Of a stretch of 64,000 nucleotides of DNA, positions 55,968 through 64,000 are shown piece after piece. Below the pieces are notes generated by a model that had not been told where the DNA came from, did not search any database, and saw nothing but the letters and a program-made list of their open reading frames with translations. Position 1 is the stretch's first letter, and the number at the start of each line of letters is the position of its first letter. Source of the stretch: Allobosea sp. LC85 (lineage in GTDB: Bacteria; Pseudomonadota; Alphaproteobacteria; Rhizobiales; Beijerinckiaceae); the NCBI RefSeq assembly GCF_000735605.1, contig NZ_JPKG01000018.1:24731-88730 (forward strand), given 5' to 3'. A program made the translations under genes and the position numbers.

Positions 55968-57359
55968 TCAACCGCCAAGCCTGCTCTTCTCGCTGGCGAG
56001 ATAGGTCTTGAGCTCGTCCATCGAGGCGAATTTGTATTCGCCATCGGGCGTACGAGCCTGGATCGAGCCGTCGGCATACATGGTGAAATGCGTGTCACCG
56101 ACCTGATAAGCTCCGACGACGCCTTCGTCGGAGGTCGCCGGGCGGGGAGGCTCCGGAACCGCTTCCGTCTCATCGCCGGAGACTGCCTCTTCGGCTTCAT
56201 CCAATGGCTCGTTCGCCGCCTCGGCCTCCTCGAATACCGGCTCGACCCGAGCCTCCGTTTCGGCCGTTTCCGGTTGAACCTCCGGTGAATCCGAACTCTC
56301 GACGTCCGGCTCCAGCCGTGGCGCTCCGCTGGTCAGCGGCGGCCAGCGCGGGATCGTGGGCTCATCTGCCACTTGCTCGGGCTCGCCAAAAGGCGGCTCA
56401 CGCCGTCCGAAGGCCGGCGCCATCCAGGCGGCGGCGTCGTCGATCTCGCGATCGCGCTGATCGAACGAGGTTTCTCCCACCGGCAGGTCGGGTTCAGGTT
56501 CAAGCTCGGGCTGGGATTCCGGACGCTGCGGGCCGAACGAGAGATGCTGGCGCAAGGCGCCGAAATCATCGGCCTCCACGGGCGCGCGCTCGGACTCGTC
56601 CCCGCCCGGCCTATCGACCTGCGGCCACCAGGTCGGCGATTGAGGCGACGTTGACCGCTGCTCCTCGTCGCTCGCTGCAGCGTCCGTGTCGGCGTCCTCT
56701 TCTTCTCTGGCGGCTTCGCCCTCATGCTGAGTCGCGAAGGACGCCGCGACCGCCGGGGTAACAGCGTCGGGCGCAAGCTCAGGCACCACCGCTTCCGGCT
56801 CACGCGGCTCATGCACCTCAGCCGTAGGGACATCTGCCCTGTCCTTCTCACCAGCGCCCGGATGCGGCTCGACGGGCGGTTCCGAGGGGATGGTAATCTC
56901 ATCGAAGAGATCGTTGATCACGGGTTCTGGCACCTCCTCGACCGCAGCCGGAGCGTCCTCAGCGCCTCCGCGCATGGAAGCTGCCAGGGCTCCGCCGGCG
57001 GCGACGAGCCCGGCGCCTGCTGCCACGGTGCCGAGGCCCGGAAGGGCCGACTGGGCTTCGCCAGGGGTGGTCCGCAGGTCTTCGCCCATCCCCACGGAAG
57101 CACGTGCCGCTTCACCGGCGGAAAGCCCGGCCGCACCGACAATCGCCGCCTTGACCCGACGCAATTCCACCAGGACCCGCGACAGCGCGAGCAGGATGAT
57201 GCCGGCAGTTACAGCCACGCTCCCGACGATGACCTGGGTGAAGCCGCGCTCGAGCAGGAGGTAGGGCCAGCCATCGACGATGGCAGCAACGCCACCGGCA
57301 AAGAACCCCAGGCCCAACAGGACGAAGATCGTTATCAACGCAGCACCCTCAGTATCCAC
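55968..57359 (-). CDS. Membrane-anchored acidic protein with conserved C-terminal module
   Basis: A 463-residue protein. Two N-terminal membrane segments (ALITIFVLLGLGFFAGGVAAI; TQVIVGSVAVTAGIILLALS) are followed by some 300 residues of disordered Glu/Pro/Ala-rich sequence, then a compact C-terminal module (GAYQVGDTHFTMYADGSIQA, RTPDGEYKFASMDELKTYLA). The function is unknown. The layout (two membrane helices, acidic linker, small folded end) suggests a scaffold or regulator tethered at the inner membrane. There is no Shine-Dalgarno sequence of note before 57359. It is tail-to-tail with ptrB. Confidence 0.6.
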   Translation of the reverse strand: MDTEGAALITIFVLLGLGFFAGGVAAIVDGWPYLLLERGFTQVIVGSVAVTAGIILLALSRVLVELRRVKAAIVGAAGLSAGEAARASVGMGEDLRTTPGEAQSALPGLGTVAAGAGLVAAGGALAASMRGGAEDAPAAVEEVPEPVINDLFDEITIPSEPPVEPHPGAGEKDRADVPTAEVHEPREPEAVVPELAPDAVTPAVAASFATQHEGEAAREEEDADTDAAASDEEQRSTSPQSPTWWPQVDRPGGDESERAPVEADDFGALRQHLSFGPQRPESQPELEPEPDLPVGETSFDQRDREIDDAAAWMAPAFGRREPPFGEPEQVADEPTIPRWPPLTSGAPRLEPDVESSDSPEVQPETAETEARVEPVFEEAEAANEPLDEAEEAVSGDETEAVPEPPRPATSDEGVVGAYQVGDTHFTMYADGSIQARTPDGEYKFASMDELKTYLASEKSRLGG

Positions 57360-57664
57360 CGGAGGCGGGCGGTTTCATCGCCTCTCCGATCATCTTCTAA
57401 CGTATTGAATAAGAGACAGTTTCACAATTCGCACCGAACTGTGCCTGCGAATGGCCTGTTCATTGTGCTCCGCGCCGCATGTTCCGGGCCATTTGCTCCG
57501 ACGCAATATCATGGCCCACGGCGCTTCCAGCCGGTTGCCGGCTGGAAGCAGGAGGCTTAACTATCGCGTGGAATGGCGGCTGTTCCGCCGGGCTGGCAAG
57601 TCCCAAGCCGTTCATGACGAAGCCATTCTCAGCAGTGTGATTTGACAGCCTAAGGAGAGGCCAA
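57360..57664. other. Gap upstream of sodB with a hairpin, 305 bp
   Basis: No gene seen. It holds a perfect 11-bp hairpin with a TTG loop at 57524-57548 (CTTCCAGCCGG and CCGGCTGGAAG), 116 bp upstream of sodB, without a T-run. It may be an operator or leader structure for sodB. AGGAGAGG precedes the sodB ATG. Confidence 0.5.
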
Positions 57665-58264
57665 ATGACCTTTACCCTTCCCGATCTGCCCTACGCCCAT
57701 GACGCGCTCCAGCCGTTCATGTCGCGGGAGACGCTGGAATATCACCACGACAAGCACCATCAAGCCTACGTCACCAACGGCAACAACGCGATCAAAGGCA
57801 CCGAATTCGAGGGCAAATCGCTCGAAGAGATCGTCAAGGGCTCCTACGGCAAGAACCCGGCTGTCTTCAACAATGCCGGCCAGCACTACAACCACCTCCA
57901 TTTCTGGAAGTGGATGAAGCCCAATGGCGGCGGCAAGCTGCCGGGCGCGCTGGAGAAAGCCGTCATCGATTCGTTCGGCTCCGTCGACAAGTTCAAGGAG
58001 GACTTCGTTGCGGCCGGCGTTGGCCAGTTCGGCTCCGGCTGGGCCTGGCTCGAGATCAAGGGCGGCAAGCTCGCGATCAGCAAGACCCCGAACGGCGAAA
58101 GCCCGCTGGTTCATGGCGGCACGCCGATCCTCGGCGTCGATGTCTGGGAGCACTCCTACTACATCGACTATCGCAACCGCCGTCCCGACTATCTCAAGGC
58201 CTTCCTCGAGAGCCTGGTGAACTGGGACTATGTTGCCGAGCTGTACGACGGCGCCAAGGCCTGA
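57665..58264 (+). CDS. sodB: Fe/Mn superoxide dismutase
   Basis: A 199-residue superoxide dismutase in the Fe/Mn family. Metal ligands are the histidine in EYHHDKHHQAYV, one in NHLHFWKW, and the Asp and His in LGVDVWEHSYYIDY. The active-site NNAGQHYNHLHFW is typical of the rhizobial SodB group, in which Fe and Mn forms are hard to distinguish. The ATG at 57665 follows AAGGAGAGG, and a terminator follows. Confidence 0.97.
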   Translation: MTFTLPDLPYAHDALQPFMSRETLEYHHDKHHQAYVTNGNNAIKGTEFEGKSLEEIVKGSYGKNPAVFNNAGQHYNHLHFWKWMKPNGGGKLPGALEKAVIDSFGSVDKFKEDFVAAGVGQFGSGWAWLEIKGGKLAISKTPNGESPLVHGGTPILGVDVWEHSYYIDYRNRRPDYLKAFLESLVNWDYVAELYDGAKA

Positions 58265-58291
58265 CGGCAGCGCAGCCGAGACGATGTGCGA

Positions 58292-58315
58292 CGGGGCCTT
58301 TTCGGGCCCCGTTTT
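58292..58315 (+). terminator. Terminator of sodB
   Basis: CGGGGCC and GGCCCCG arms with a TTTTCG loop and four Ts. It follows the sodB stop by 27 bp and lies between convergent genes. Confidence 0.85.
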
Positions 58316-58337
58316 GCATTCTTGGCTGGGGTGGCGG

Positions 58338-60032
58338 TCAAGCCGCCACGCTGTGCAGGAACTGGTCGACCGTCGCGCGCAGCCGCAATGCCTGGGCCGC
58401 GACCTCGCCAGCGGCATCCCGAACCTGCTCCGCGGATTGTCCCGTCTCCTCAACGCTGTCGGCGAGCACACTGAGATCGCTCGACACCGACAGCGCCGAT
58501 GAACTCGCCATCGCGACGCCGCTGGCAATCTCGCCGGTCGCGATCGCCTGCTGCTCAATCGAGGTTGCCACCGCGTTCGTGAAATTCTCGATCGCCCCCA
58601 TTCGGTTGGCGATGTTCAAGATGGCGCCAACGACCTCACCGGTTGCTCCCTGGATGGCGCCGACCTGGGTAACGATGCGATCGGTTGCATCCGCGGTCTG
58701 TGCCGCGAGGCTCTTCACCTCCGAGGCAACGACCGCGAAGCCGCGCCCGGCCTCGCCGGCGCGCGCAGCCTCGATCGTCGCGTTGAGCGCCAGCAGGTTG
58801 GTCTGCGCCGCGATGTCACGAATCAGGTTCACCACCTCGCCGATCGCGCGAGCCGTTTCATCGAGCGCTTGCACGGACCCTGCAGTGTCGCGCGAGGCCG
58901 AGGCTGCCTCGACGATCTCGGTGCGGACATGCCGGATCTGAAACTCGACCTCGCGGATGGCCGCGCCCATCTCTTCGGCCGCCTGTGCGGCGTTCTCGAC
59001 ATTGGCCGAAGCCCCGTGTGAATTCTGGGCGGCGCGGGCGGCGCGTCCCGACGACTCTGCCGCAACACGCGCCAGACCATCCGACGCTTCGCTCATCCGT
59101 TCGGCGTTGTTCTTGAAAGCCTCCAGCGCGGCGCCAACCTCGCCCCGGAACAGGGCAATCGATTCATCGACCCGGCGCTGCTGGTAGCGACGTTCGGCCT
59201 CGGTGACGTGCTGCGCCTCCTGGAGAGCCGCGCGCTCTCCCAACCGGACCTTGAGCACGCTGAGTGCCTGCGCGATCGCGCCAATCTCGTCGCGTCTGTC
59301 GGCTGCATCAATCGGTGTGTCGAGCTTACCGTCGGAAATGCTGACGATGGCCTGGGTCATGCTCTTCAGGGGCCGCATCGTGCGGGACAAGGAAACCCAG
59401 AGAAGCGGCCCAAGAATGAGCAGGATCAGGACGCCGATGCCAATCGTGACGAACTGCTCGAAGAATGCGCGCGCATTGAGGCGCGTCTTGTCGAACCGGA
59501 CTGCGACATAACCGACCTGCTTCTGGTTCGGCCCAATCCGCACCGAACGAAGCTGGACGAGGTAGACCTTGTCCTCGAGCTGGAGAGTATCGCGCTCCTT
59601 CAAGGCGTCCCACGGCTCGCGCCCAAGTGCCGCCGCCAATGAACGCGGGGTGAGCGAAAGCCTGCTCTCGGTCGACTCGCCGGCGCTCGCCAGAGCAACG
59701 ATGTCATCGGCCACGAAGCCCGCATTGAAATCGGGATCCTGGCGCAGGGATTCGAGGATGTAGCCCAGTGTCGTGGTGTCACGGGAGAGGATCAGCGCCG
59801 GAGCGGCATTCGTGACCATGCTGGTCAGCGCGGCGATCTTGTGCTCGAGATCGTCGCGGGTCTGGGCCTGATTATAGCGTGACGCCACGATCACGAGGAT
59901 GAGGATGGCTGCGGCGACAATGGCAACCGCCGCTCCCGCGATCCTGCTGCCGAGCGAGAGCGAACTGCGTGTTCCAGGCGAGCGCTTCGATGCAACCATC
60001 GCGATCGCCCCAGATCGCTTCAACCATGCCAT
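58338..60032 (-). CDS. Methyl-accepting chemotaxis protein
   Basis: A 564-residue chemoreceptor. Membrane segment 1 is [21 protein letters not shown], a periplasmic sensor follows (about residues 50-190), then the second segment ([19 protein letters not shown]) leads to a HAMP domain. The coiled-coil signalling domain has [20 protein letters not shown] at the hairpin tip. The C-terminus ends in [10 protein letters not shown] with no CheR pentapeptide. The ligand is unknown. The ATG at 60032 lies 11 bases after GGAG; 59999 is an alternative. Confidence 0.93.
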   Translation of the reverse strand: MAWLKRSGAIAMVASKRSPGTRSSLSLGSRIAGAAVAIVAAAILILVIVASRYNQAQTRDDLEHKIAALTSMVTNAAPALILSRDTTTLGYILESLRQDPDFNAGFVADDIVALASAGESTESRLSLTPRSLAAALGREPWDALKERDTLQLEDKVYLVQLRSVRIGPNQKQVGYVAVRFDKTRLNARAFFEQFVTIGIGVLILLILGPLLWVSLSRTMRPLKSMTQAIVSISDGKLDTPIDAADRRDEIGAIAQALSVLKVRLGERAALQEAQHVTEAERRYQQRRVDESIALFRGEVGAALEAFKNNAERMSEASDGLARVAAESSGRAARAAQNSHGASANVENAAQAAEEMGAAIREVEFQIRHVRTEIVEAASASRDTAGSVQALDETARAIGEVVNLIRDIAAQTNLLALNATIEAARAGEAGRGFAVVASEVKSLAAQTADATDRIVTQVGAIQGATGEVVGAILNIANRMGAIENFTNAVATSIEQQAIATGEIASGVAMASSSALSVSSDLSVLADSVEETGQSAEQVRDAAGEVAAQALRLRATVDQFLHSVAA

Positions 60033-60169
60033 AGCGCCGAGATCTCCGCCGGAGGCTGCAAGGGTAGGATCCGAACGGACCGGTGCTTACAAACTGAGCG
60101 ATCACGGTAAATTTTCGATTGCGTAGGGTCAGCTTCCCGGCAAAGTTTTTAGCCGGCGCCGGCCTGCGA

Positions 60170-61000
60170 TCAAAACAGCTCCGAGAATCGCGCGATTCTG
60201 AACCCCGGCGGAGGCACGAACGCGGCCAGGGCGGCATGTTCAAGGGCGCGCGTGGCGATCACCGGATCGAGCGTCGCCAATTCGTCGTCGATATGTCCGG
60301 GATGGCACATCACGAGATGCGCCGCCCCCGGCGCGATCAGGAAATGGCGCAGATCCGCACCGAAGTCGCGTTCGGGGTCGAATGGCGACACGCCGGAGAA
60401 CCCCCGGTTGACCGGGATTCCACGCCGCAAGGCCTGCGAGCGCAGGCCCAGCGCCAGGCCGGCGATCACCAGCGCCTTGCCCACCGCCACGCCGCGCTGG
60501 CGGATCGCGCGGGCAGAGTCGGCCGGATCGCGCAAATAGACGGTCCCTTCCGGGTAGCGGCGCTGGATCGCCCGCAGCACCGCCCTGCGAACGCCGGGCA
60601 GCACATGGACGTGCTGATGGCCGTCGACGAAATCCGGGGCGCGGCCAAGCGCGTCCTCGAAGGCTCCGAGCTGGCGACCGATCTCGCCCGCAATCTCGGC
60701 GCGGGCTGCGGCCGATGTCGCCGCCGCCCGCGCGAGGTCGCCGAGCCGGGGAAGCATGCCGGATGGCGCGACCCTCTGCATCGCCCCGAGCGGGGCAGCA
60801 CAGGTCAGATTGAGATGCAGCCCAAGATCAGCTCTGCCGGAAAAGCTGCCAAGCTCGGCGGCGAGGCGCTTCCAATGCGGCCTGTTCGTCATGGCGCCCG
60901 TCGCCGAGAGCTTTCCGAGCGCAAGCAACTCCAGGATCGAACGGCTGACGCCTTCGGTCATGGCGAAATCATCGGCACAAAGAACGAAACGGATCGTCAT
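60170..61000 (-). CDS. hpnK: YdjC/HpnK-like carbohydrate deacetylase
   Basis: A 276-residue YdjC family protein. The metal-binding ADDFAMTEGVS, GLHLNLTC, FVDGHQHVHVLP and MCHPGH are present. The family removes acetyl groups from N-acetylglucosamine moieties (ChbG; HpnK for hopanoids). HpnK is a good guess from length, but no hopanoid genes are nearby. A GT2 gene is divergent 165 bp away, which could make or modify a lipid-linked sugar whose acetyl this enzyme removes. Confidence 0.85.
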   Translation of the reverse strand: MTIRFVLCADDFAMTEGVSRSILELLALGKLSATGAMTNRPHWKRLAAELGSFSGRADLGLHLNLTCAAPLGAMQRVAPSGMLPRLGDLARAAATSAAARAEIAGEIGRQLGAFEDALGRAPDFVDGHQHVHVLPGVRRAVLRAIQRRYPEGTVYLRDPADSARAIRQRGVAVGKALVIAGLALGLRSQALRRGIPVNRGFSGVSPFDPERDFGADLRHFLIAPGAAHLVMCHPGHIDDELATLDPVIATRALEHAALAAFVPPPGFRIARFSELF

Positions 61001-61164
61001 CGATTTCGTTGTCCAGGGTTCATCGGCGATGGTGTAAGGGGGCCCGTCGCAGGACTTGTGAGCACAACAGCTTTACGGTTCTGTGCCCATCGCGTCACCC
61101 GTGTCGAGCCCGGCTTCGCCGGAAGGCGGGGCCGGCCCGTCCTGGCCGGATCAAGAGGTCAGTC

Positions 61165-62199
61165 GTGTCGGAAACATCGCCCGCTCCCAACCTCGCCGTG
61201 CAGCGCTCCGCGCCTGCCCGGCCGGAGCTCTCAATCGTCGTCCCCGTGCATAACGAGGCCGATAATCTGCCGCTTCTCGTCGAGCGCCTGAAGTCCGTGC
61301 TGACAGGCGTGGTTTCGTCCTGGGAAATGATCTGCATCGATGATGGCAGCCGCGACGGCTCCCTCTCCGTGCTGCGCCTGCTGAACGCCAGCGATCCGCG
61401 CATCAATGCCGTGTCGTTCAGCCGCAATTTCGGCAAGGAGATCGCCATCGCGGCCGGGCTCGACCATGCCTCGGGCGATGCGGTCGTGATCATGGATGCC
61501 GATCTGCAGCACCCGCCGGAAACGATCCTGACCTTCCTCGCCAAGTGGCGCGAAGGATATCTCAACATCTACGGCCAACGCGCCGACCGCTCCGGCGAGA
61601 GCCGGTTGAAACGCGGCTTCGCCAAGGCCTTTTATCGGGTCTTCGCCAGTTTCGGCGAGACGGAATTGCCGGAAGGCGCGGGCGATTTCCGCCTGCTCGA
61701 CCGCCGTGTCGTCGACGCACTGCGCGCCTTGCCGGAGCGGGCACGGTTTTCCAAGGGCCTCTATGCCTGGGTCGGTTTTCCCTCGACCGGCGTGGCCTTC
61801 GAAGTCGCCGAGCGCCAGCATGGCGTCACCAAGTTCAGCTTCCGCAAGCTGTTCAGCTTCGCCTTCGACGGGTTGTCCTCCTTCTCGACCGTGCCGCTCA
61901 AGATCGCGACATGGACGGGGGTGATCATCGCCCTGATCTCGACCTTCAGCGCATTGTTCTTCCTGTTGCGGACGTTGCTATACGGCACCGACCTGCCCGG
62001 CTTCCCTTCGCTGATCGTGTCGATCATGTTCTTCTCCGGCATCCAGCTGATTTCACTCGGCCTGATCGGCGAGTATGTCGGACGCATTTTTGCGGAAGTG
62101 AAGCGCCGGCCGCTCTACCTGATCGGCGAGCGGGTCGGGTTCAACGCACGCACGGTCGATCATCCGCGTGGCGACGCATTGCCGCCATTGATCCGCTAA
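61165..62199 (+). CDS. GT2 glycosyltransferase with C-terminal membrane helices (ArnC/GtrB type)
   Basis: A 344-residue family 2 glycosyltransferase of the polyprenyl-phosphate sugar transferase type. The GT2 domain has PELSIVVPVHNEADNLP, ICIDDGSRDGS and the catalytic DADLQHPPE. Two C-terminal membrane helices follow (GVIIALISTFSALFFLLRTL, LIVSIMFFSGIQLISLGLIG). It transfers a sugar from a nucleotide to undecaprenyl phosphate. The GTG start at 61165 follows AGAGG by six bases; upstream in-frame codons to 61009 lie in the divergent promoter region. The partner flippase is not seen. Confidence 0.9.
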   Translation: MSETSPAPNLAVQRSAPARPELSIVVPVHNEADNLPLLVERLKSVLTGVVSSWEMICIDDGSRDGSLSVLRLLNASDPRINAVSFSRNFGKEIAIAAGLDHASGDAVVIMDADLQHPPETILTFLAKWREGYLNIYGQRADRSGESRLKRGFAKAFYRVFASFGETELPEGAGDFRLLDRRVVDALRALPERARFSKGLYAWVGFPSTGVAFEVAERQHGVTKFSFRKLFSFAFDGLSSFSTVPLKIATWTGVIIALISTFSALFFLLRTLLYGTDLPGFPSLIVSIMFFSGIQLISLGLIGEYVGRIFAEVKRRPLYLIGERVGFNARTVDHPRGDALPPLIR

Positions 62200-62240
62200 G
62201 AATGGTGCAGACGATTCGGCTTGTTCCGGCGCAGGCGAGC

Positions 62241-62289
62241 GCGCCTTGGGGGCAAGAGCGCCTTGGGGCAAGAGCGCTTTGGGGCAAGA
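62241..62289 (+). repeat. Three tandem copies of a 16-17-bp unit
   Basis: GCGCCTTGGGGGCAAGA, GCGCCTTGGGGCAAGA and GCGCTTTGGGGCAAGA are head-to-tail, between the GT2 stop and murJ. The last copies differ by one base each. The function is unknown; slippage is likely. Confidence 0.8.
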
Positions 62290-62305
62290 GCGAGGCCTGG
62301 AGTTC

Positions 62306-62353
62306 GAGCATGACGCCGTCCGCACGCCGGAAACCAGTTTTCGGCATCATGCG
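62306..62353. repeat. RIME-like palindrome directly before murJ
   Basis: GAGCATGACGCCG opposes CGGCATCATGCGC, with GGAAACCAGTTTTC inside. It resembles the family A/B intergenic units and ends 3 bp before the murJ ATG, so a stem-loop could affect murJ translation. Confidence 0.55.
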
Positions 62354-62356
62354 CTG

Positions 62357-63883
62357 ATGTTCAGGAAGATCCTGTCCGTTGGCGGCTTCACGCTGCTCTC
62401 CCGCCTCAGCGGTTTCCTACGCGACATCGCTCTCGCTGCCGTGCTCGGCGCCGGCGCGATGATGGATGCCTTTTCGGTCGCGTTGCGGCTGCCCAATCAT
62501 TTCCGCGCGATCTTCGGCGAAGGCGCCTTCAACCAGGCGTATATTCCGGCCTATGCCCGCATCAGGCAGCAGATGGGAGAAGCCGCAGCGGCGCTCTTTG
62601 CCAACCGCGTCTTCACGCTGAACCTGATCGTGCAGGTTGTGCTGCTCGCACTCGCCCTCCCCCTGATGCCCGAGGTCGTACGTCTGCTCGCGCCCGGCTT
62701 TGCCAACGATCCCCAGCGTTTCGAGCTTGCGGTCGCGCTGACGCGGATCACCTTCCCCTATCTGCTCTTCATCACGCTGGTGACGCTGCTCGCAGCGAAT
62801 CTGAACGCCGTCGACCGTTTCGCCGCGGCAGCCGCAGCGCCGATCCTGCTCAATATCTGCCTGATCGCAGCGCTGTTCATCGCCTTCCTGTTTCCGAGCG
62901 CAGCCTATGCCGCCGCCTGGGGTGTTGCCGTCGCGGGCTTGCTCGAATGGCTGCTGCTGGTGCTCGCGGCCCGGCAGGCGGGCGTTTCGGCGGCGCTGAC
63001 GCGCCCGCGCGTCGACGCCGACGTGAAGAGCTTTCTGAAGGCGTTCGGCCCGGCCGTGATCGGCTCCGCCGGCGTGCAGATCGCGCTCTTCGCCGACACG
63101 ATCATCGCCTCGCTGCTGCCGCGCGGCGCCTATGCCTCGCTCTACTATGCCGAACGGCTCTACCAGCTCCCGATCGGCGTGATCGCGATCGGGGTGGGTA
63201 CGGTGCTGCTGCCGACCATGAGCCGCCTGATCGCGACGGGCGATATCCATGGCGCGAACAAGGCGCAAAACCGCGCTGTGGCTCTGACGCTGGTGATGGC
63301 GGCCCCGTTCGCCGCCGCCTTTCTCGCCATCCCGGAGCTGATCGTCTCGGCCCTGTTCGAACGCGGTCGTTTCGATGCGGCAGCAAGCCAGGCGGCGGGC
63401 GCGGTGCTGTTTGCCTATGCTCTCGGACTTCCGGCCATCGTGCTGATCCGTTCTCAGGTCTCCGCCTTCCAGGCCCGCGGCGACACCACGACGCCAATGC
63501 TGGTTTCGCTCGCTGCCATCGCCGCCAATGTCGCGCTCAAGCTGGTGCTCTGGCGCGATTTCGGCGCGCCAGGGCTTGCGCTGGCGACGGCAACCGGCGC
63601 CTGGATCAATGTCGGCGCCTTGTTCGTTCTGGCGCTGCGGCGCGGCTGGACGAAACCGGATCGGCAGCTTCCGGGGTTGATCGTCATCACCCTTGCAGGT
63701 GGCGTGATTGCCGGGCTGGTCGCGCGCGTGCTCGCGCCCGGGTTCCTTGCTGCGCTCGCGCATGTCCCGGTCGAGCCGCGATTTCTGGCGCTCACCGCGA
63801 TCGGGCTCGTGGCCGCGAGCCTTTATCTCGTGATCGTGGCGGGCGGACTGAAGGCGGCAGGCCTGTTCCGGCTCCTGCGCTAA
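62357..63883 (+). CDS. murJ: Lipid II flippase MurJ (MviN)
   Basis: MurJ flips lipid II across the inner membrane for peptidoglycan synthesis. The 508-residue protein has about fourteen hydrophobic segments and the family blocks LSRLSGFLRDIALAAVLG, RAIFGEGAFNQAYIPAY and YAERLYQLPIGVIAIGVGTVLL. The ATG at 62357 matches the family start MFRKILSVGG. The stop codon TAA lies inside a CTAA and is followed at once by an IS5-type end, so the terminator or downstream partner has been displaced. Confidence 0.96.
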   Translation: MFRKILSVGGFTLLSRLSGFLRDIALAAVLGAGAMMDAFSVALRLPNHFRAIFGEGAFNQAYIPAYARIRQQMGEAAAALFANRVFTLNLIVQVVLLALALPLMPEVVRLLAPGFANDPQRFELAVALTRITFPYLLFITLVTLLAANLNAVDRFAAAAAAPILLNICLIAALFIAFLFPSAAYAAAWGVAVAGLLEWLLLVLAARQAGVSAALTRPRVDADVKSFLKAFGPAVIGSAGVQIALFADTIIASLLPRGAYASLYYAERLYQLPIGVIAIGVGTVLLPTMSRLIATGDIHGANKAQNRAVALTLVMAAPFAAAFLAIPELIVSALFERGRFDAAASQAAGAVLFAYALGLPAIVLIRSQVSAFQARGDTTTPMLVSLAAIAANVALKLVLWRDFGAPGLALATATGAWINVGALFVLALRRGWTKPDRQLPGLIVITLAGGVIAGLVARVLAPGFLAALAHVPVEPRFLALTAIGLVAASLYLVIVAGGLKAAGLFRLLR

Positions 63884-64000
63884 GGCTTGTGGGGGATCAT
63901 CGTGAATTGATGACGGCTGCTGCGAGGTAGATCATGGCTTTGAAGCTCTGGTCGGTTTTCTCCGCCCGCATGGCGATGCGTTTGAACTCCTTGAGCTTGC
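63884..64000. mobile_element. IS5-family insertion sequence end (partial)
   Basis: From 63884 the sequence ends a transposase reading frame on the minus strand and leaves the window. CTAA at 63880-63883, overlapping the murJ stop, fits the YTAR target of the IS5 group. The terminal repeat cannot be checked because the other end is not present. Confidence 0.7.
63897..64000 (-). CDS. IS5-family transposase, C-terminal end
   Basis: The last 33 codons read KLKEFKRIAMRAEKTD and QSFKAMIYLAAAVINSR to the stop, matching the C-terminus of IS5/IS1031-type DDE transposases, in which a basic RIAMR segment precedes a hydrophobic tail. The rest lies beyond the right edge. It is transcribed toward murJ. 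Confidence 0.8.
   Translation of the reverse strand, partial: KLKEFKRIAMRAEKTDQSFKAMIYLAAAVINSR

Overview
The window is GC-rich chromosomal DNA from an alphaproteobacterium, most likely a member of the Hyphomicrobiales close to Bosea or Methylobacterium. This rests on the high GC content, a BioR-type biotin regulator with its TTATAGATAA boxes, a MucR/Ros regulator, TTAA-N7-TTAA sites of the CtrA type, a pyruvate phosphate dikinase, and paired-palindrome intergenic repeats of the kind seen in rhizobia. The genus is an inference and cannot be proved from the sequence alone. There is no intact prophage, CRISPR array or rRNA operon. The accessory signals are a low-GC restriction-like gene near 24-25 kb, a tRNA-like remnant near 53.7 kb and an IS5-type end at the right edge.

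Layout. At 0-5 kb: the tail of an NrtR/NadQ-like regulator, an Lrp regulator, xseB, a LysR gene divergent from an NAD(P)H oxidoreductase, and the biotin module bioY-bioR with two BioR boxes. At 5-16 kb: pirin, an MFS exporter, dxs-tlyA, a YedK-type DNA-protein crosslink protein, an FAD oxidase, an RlmD/TrmA-type RNA methyltransferase, cysK and an ASCH-wHTH protein. At 16-27.5 kb: corA, two SDRs, a methyltransferase, an acyl-CoA dehydrogenase, an L-threonylcarbamoyladenylate synthase, a LysR regulator, the low-GC HsdR-N protein, an acuI-like reductase behind a hairpin that hides its ribosome binding site, and an MFS carrier. At 27.5-35 kb: a SleB hydrolase, a GDCCVxC protein with a methyltransferase, a secreted five-repeat protein, and the nadA-nadB-nadC NAD operon behind a palindromic operator. 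At 35-42 kb: an RNA/cold block (cspA, a DEAD-box helicase, infA), a HAD phosphatase, an alpha/beta hydrolase and ppdK. At 42-47 kb: a YcgN protein, a class A PBP and a DUF1214/DUF1254 pair.

From 47 to 54 kb lies a probable cell-cycle neighbourhood: a DUF2336 protein, a DUF1491 protein, a membrane-anchored Ala/Pro-rich protein, a DivJ-like sensor kinase, sufE and mucR. Three TTAA-N7-TTAA sites fall here, upstream of the DUF2336 gene, the kinase gene and ptrB. From 54 kb to the end: oligopeptidase B, a membrane-anchored acidic protein, Fe/Mn superoxide dismutase, a chemoreceptor, a YdjC/HpnK deacetylase divergent from a GT2 glycosyltransferase, murJ, and an IS5-family transposase end abutting the murJ stop codon.

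Most genes are housekeeping. The points most worth a second look are the cluster of CtrA-like sites around the DivJ-like kinase, the low-GC restriction-like gene, the 13-bp hairpin over the acuI start, the nad palindrome paired with a candidate regulator at the left edge, and the dispersed two-palindrome repeats.
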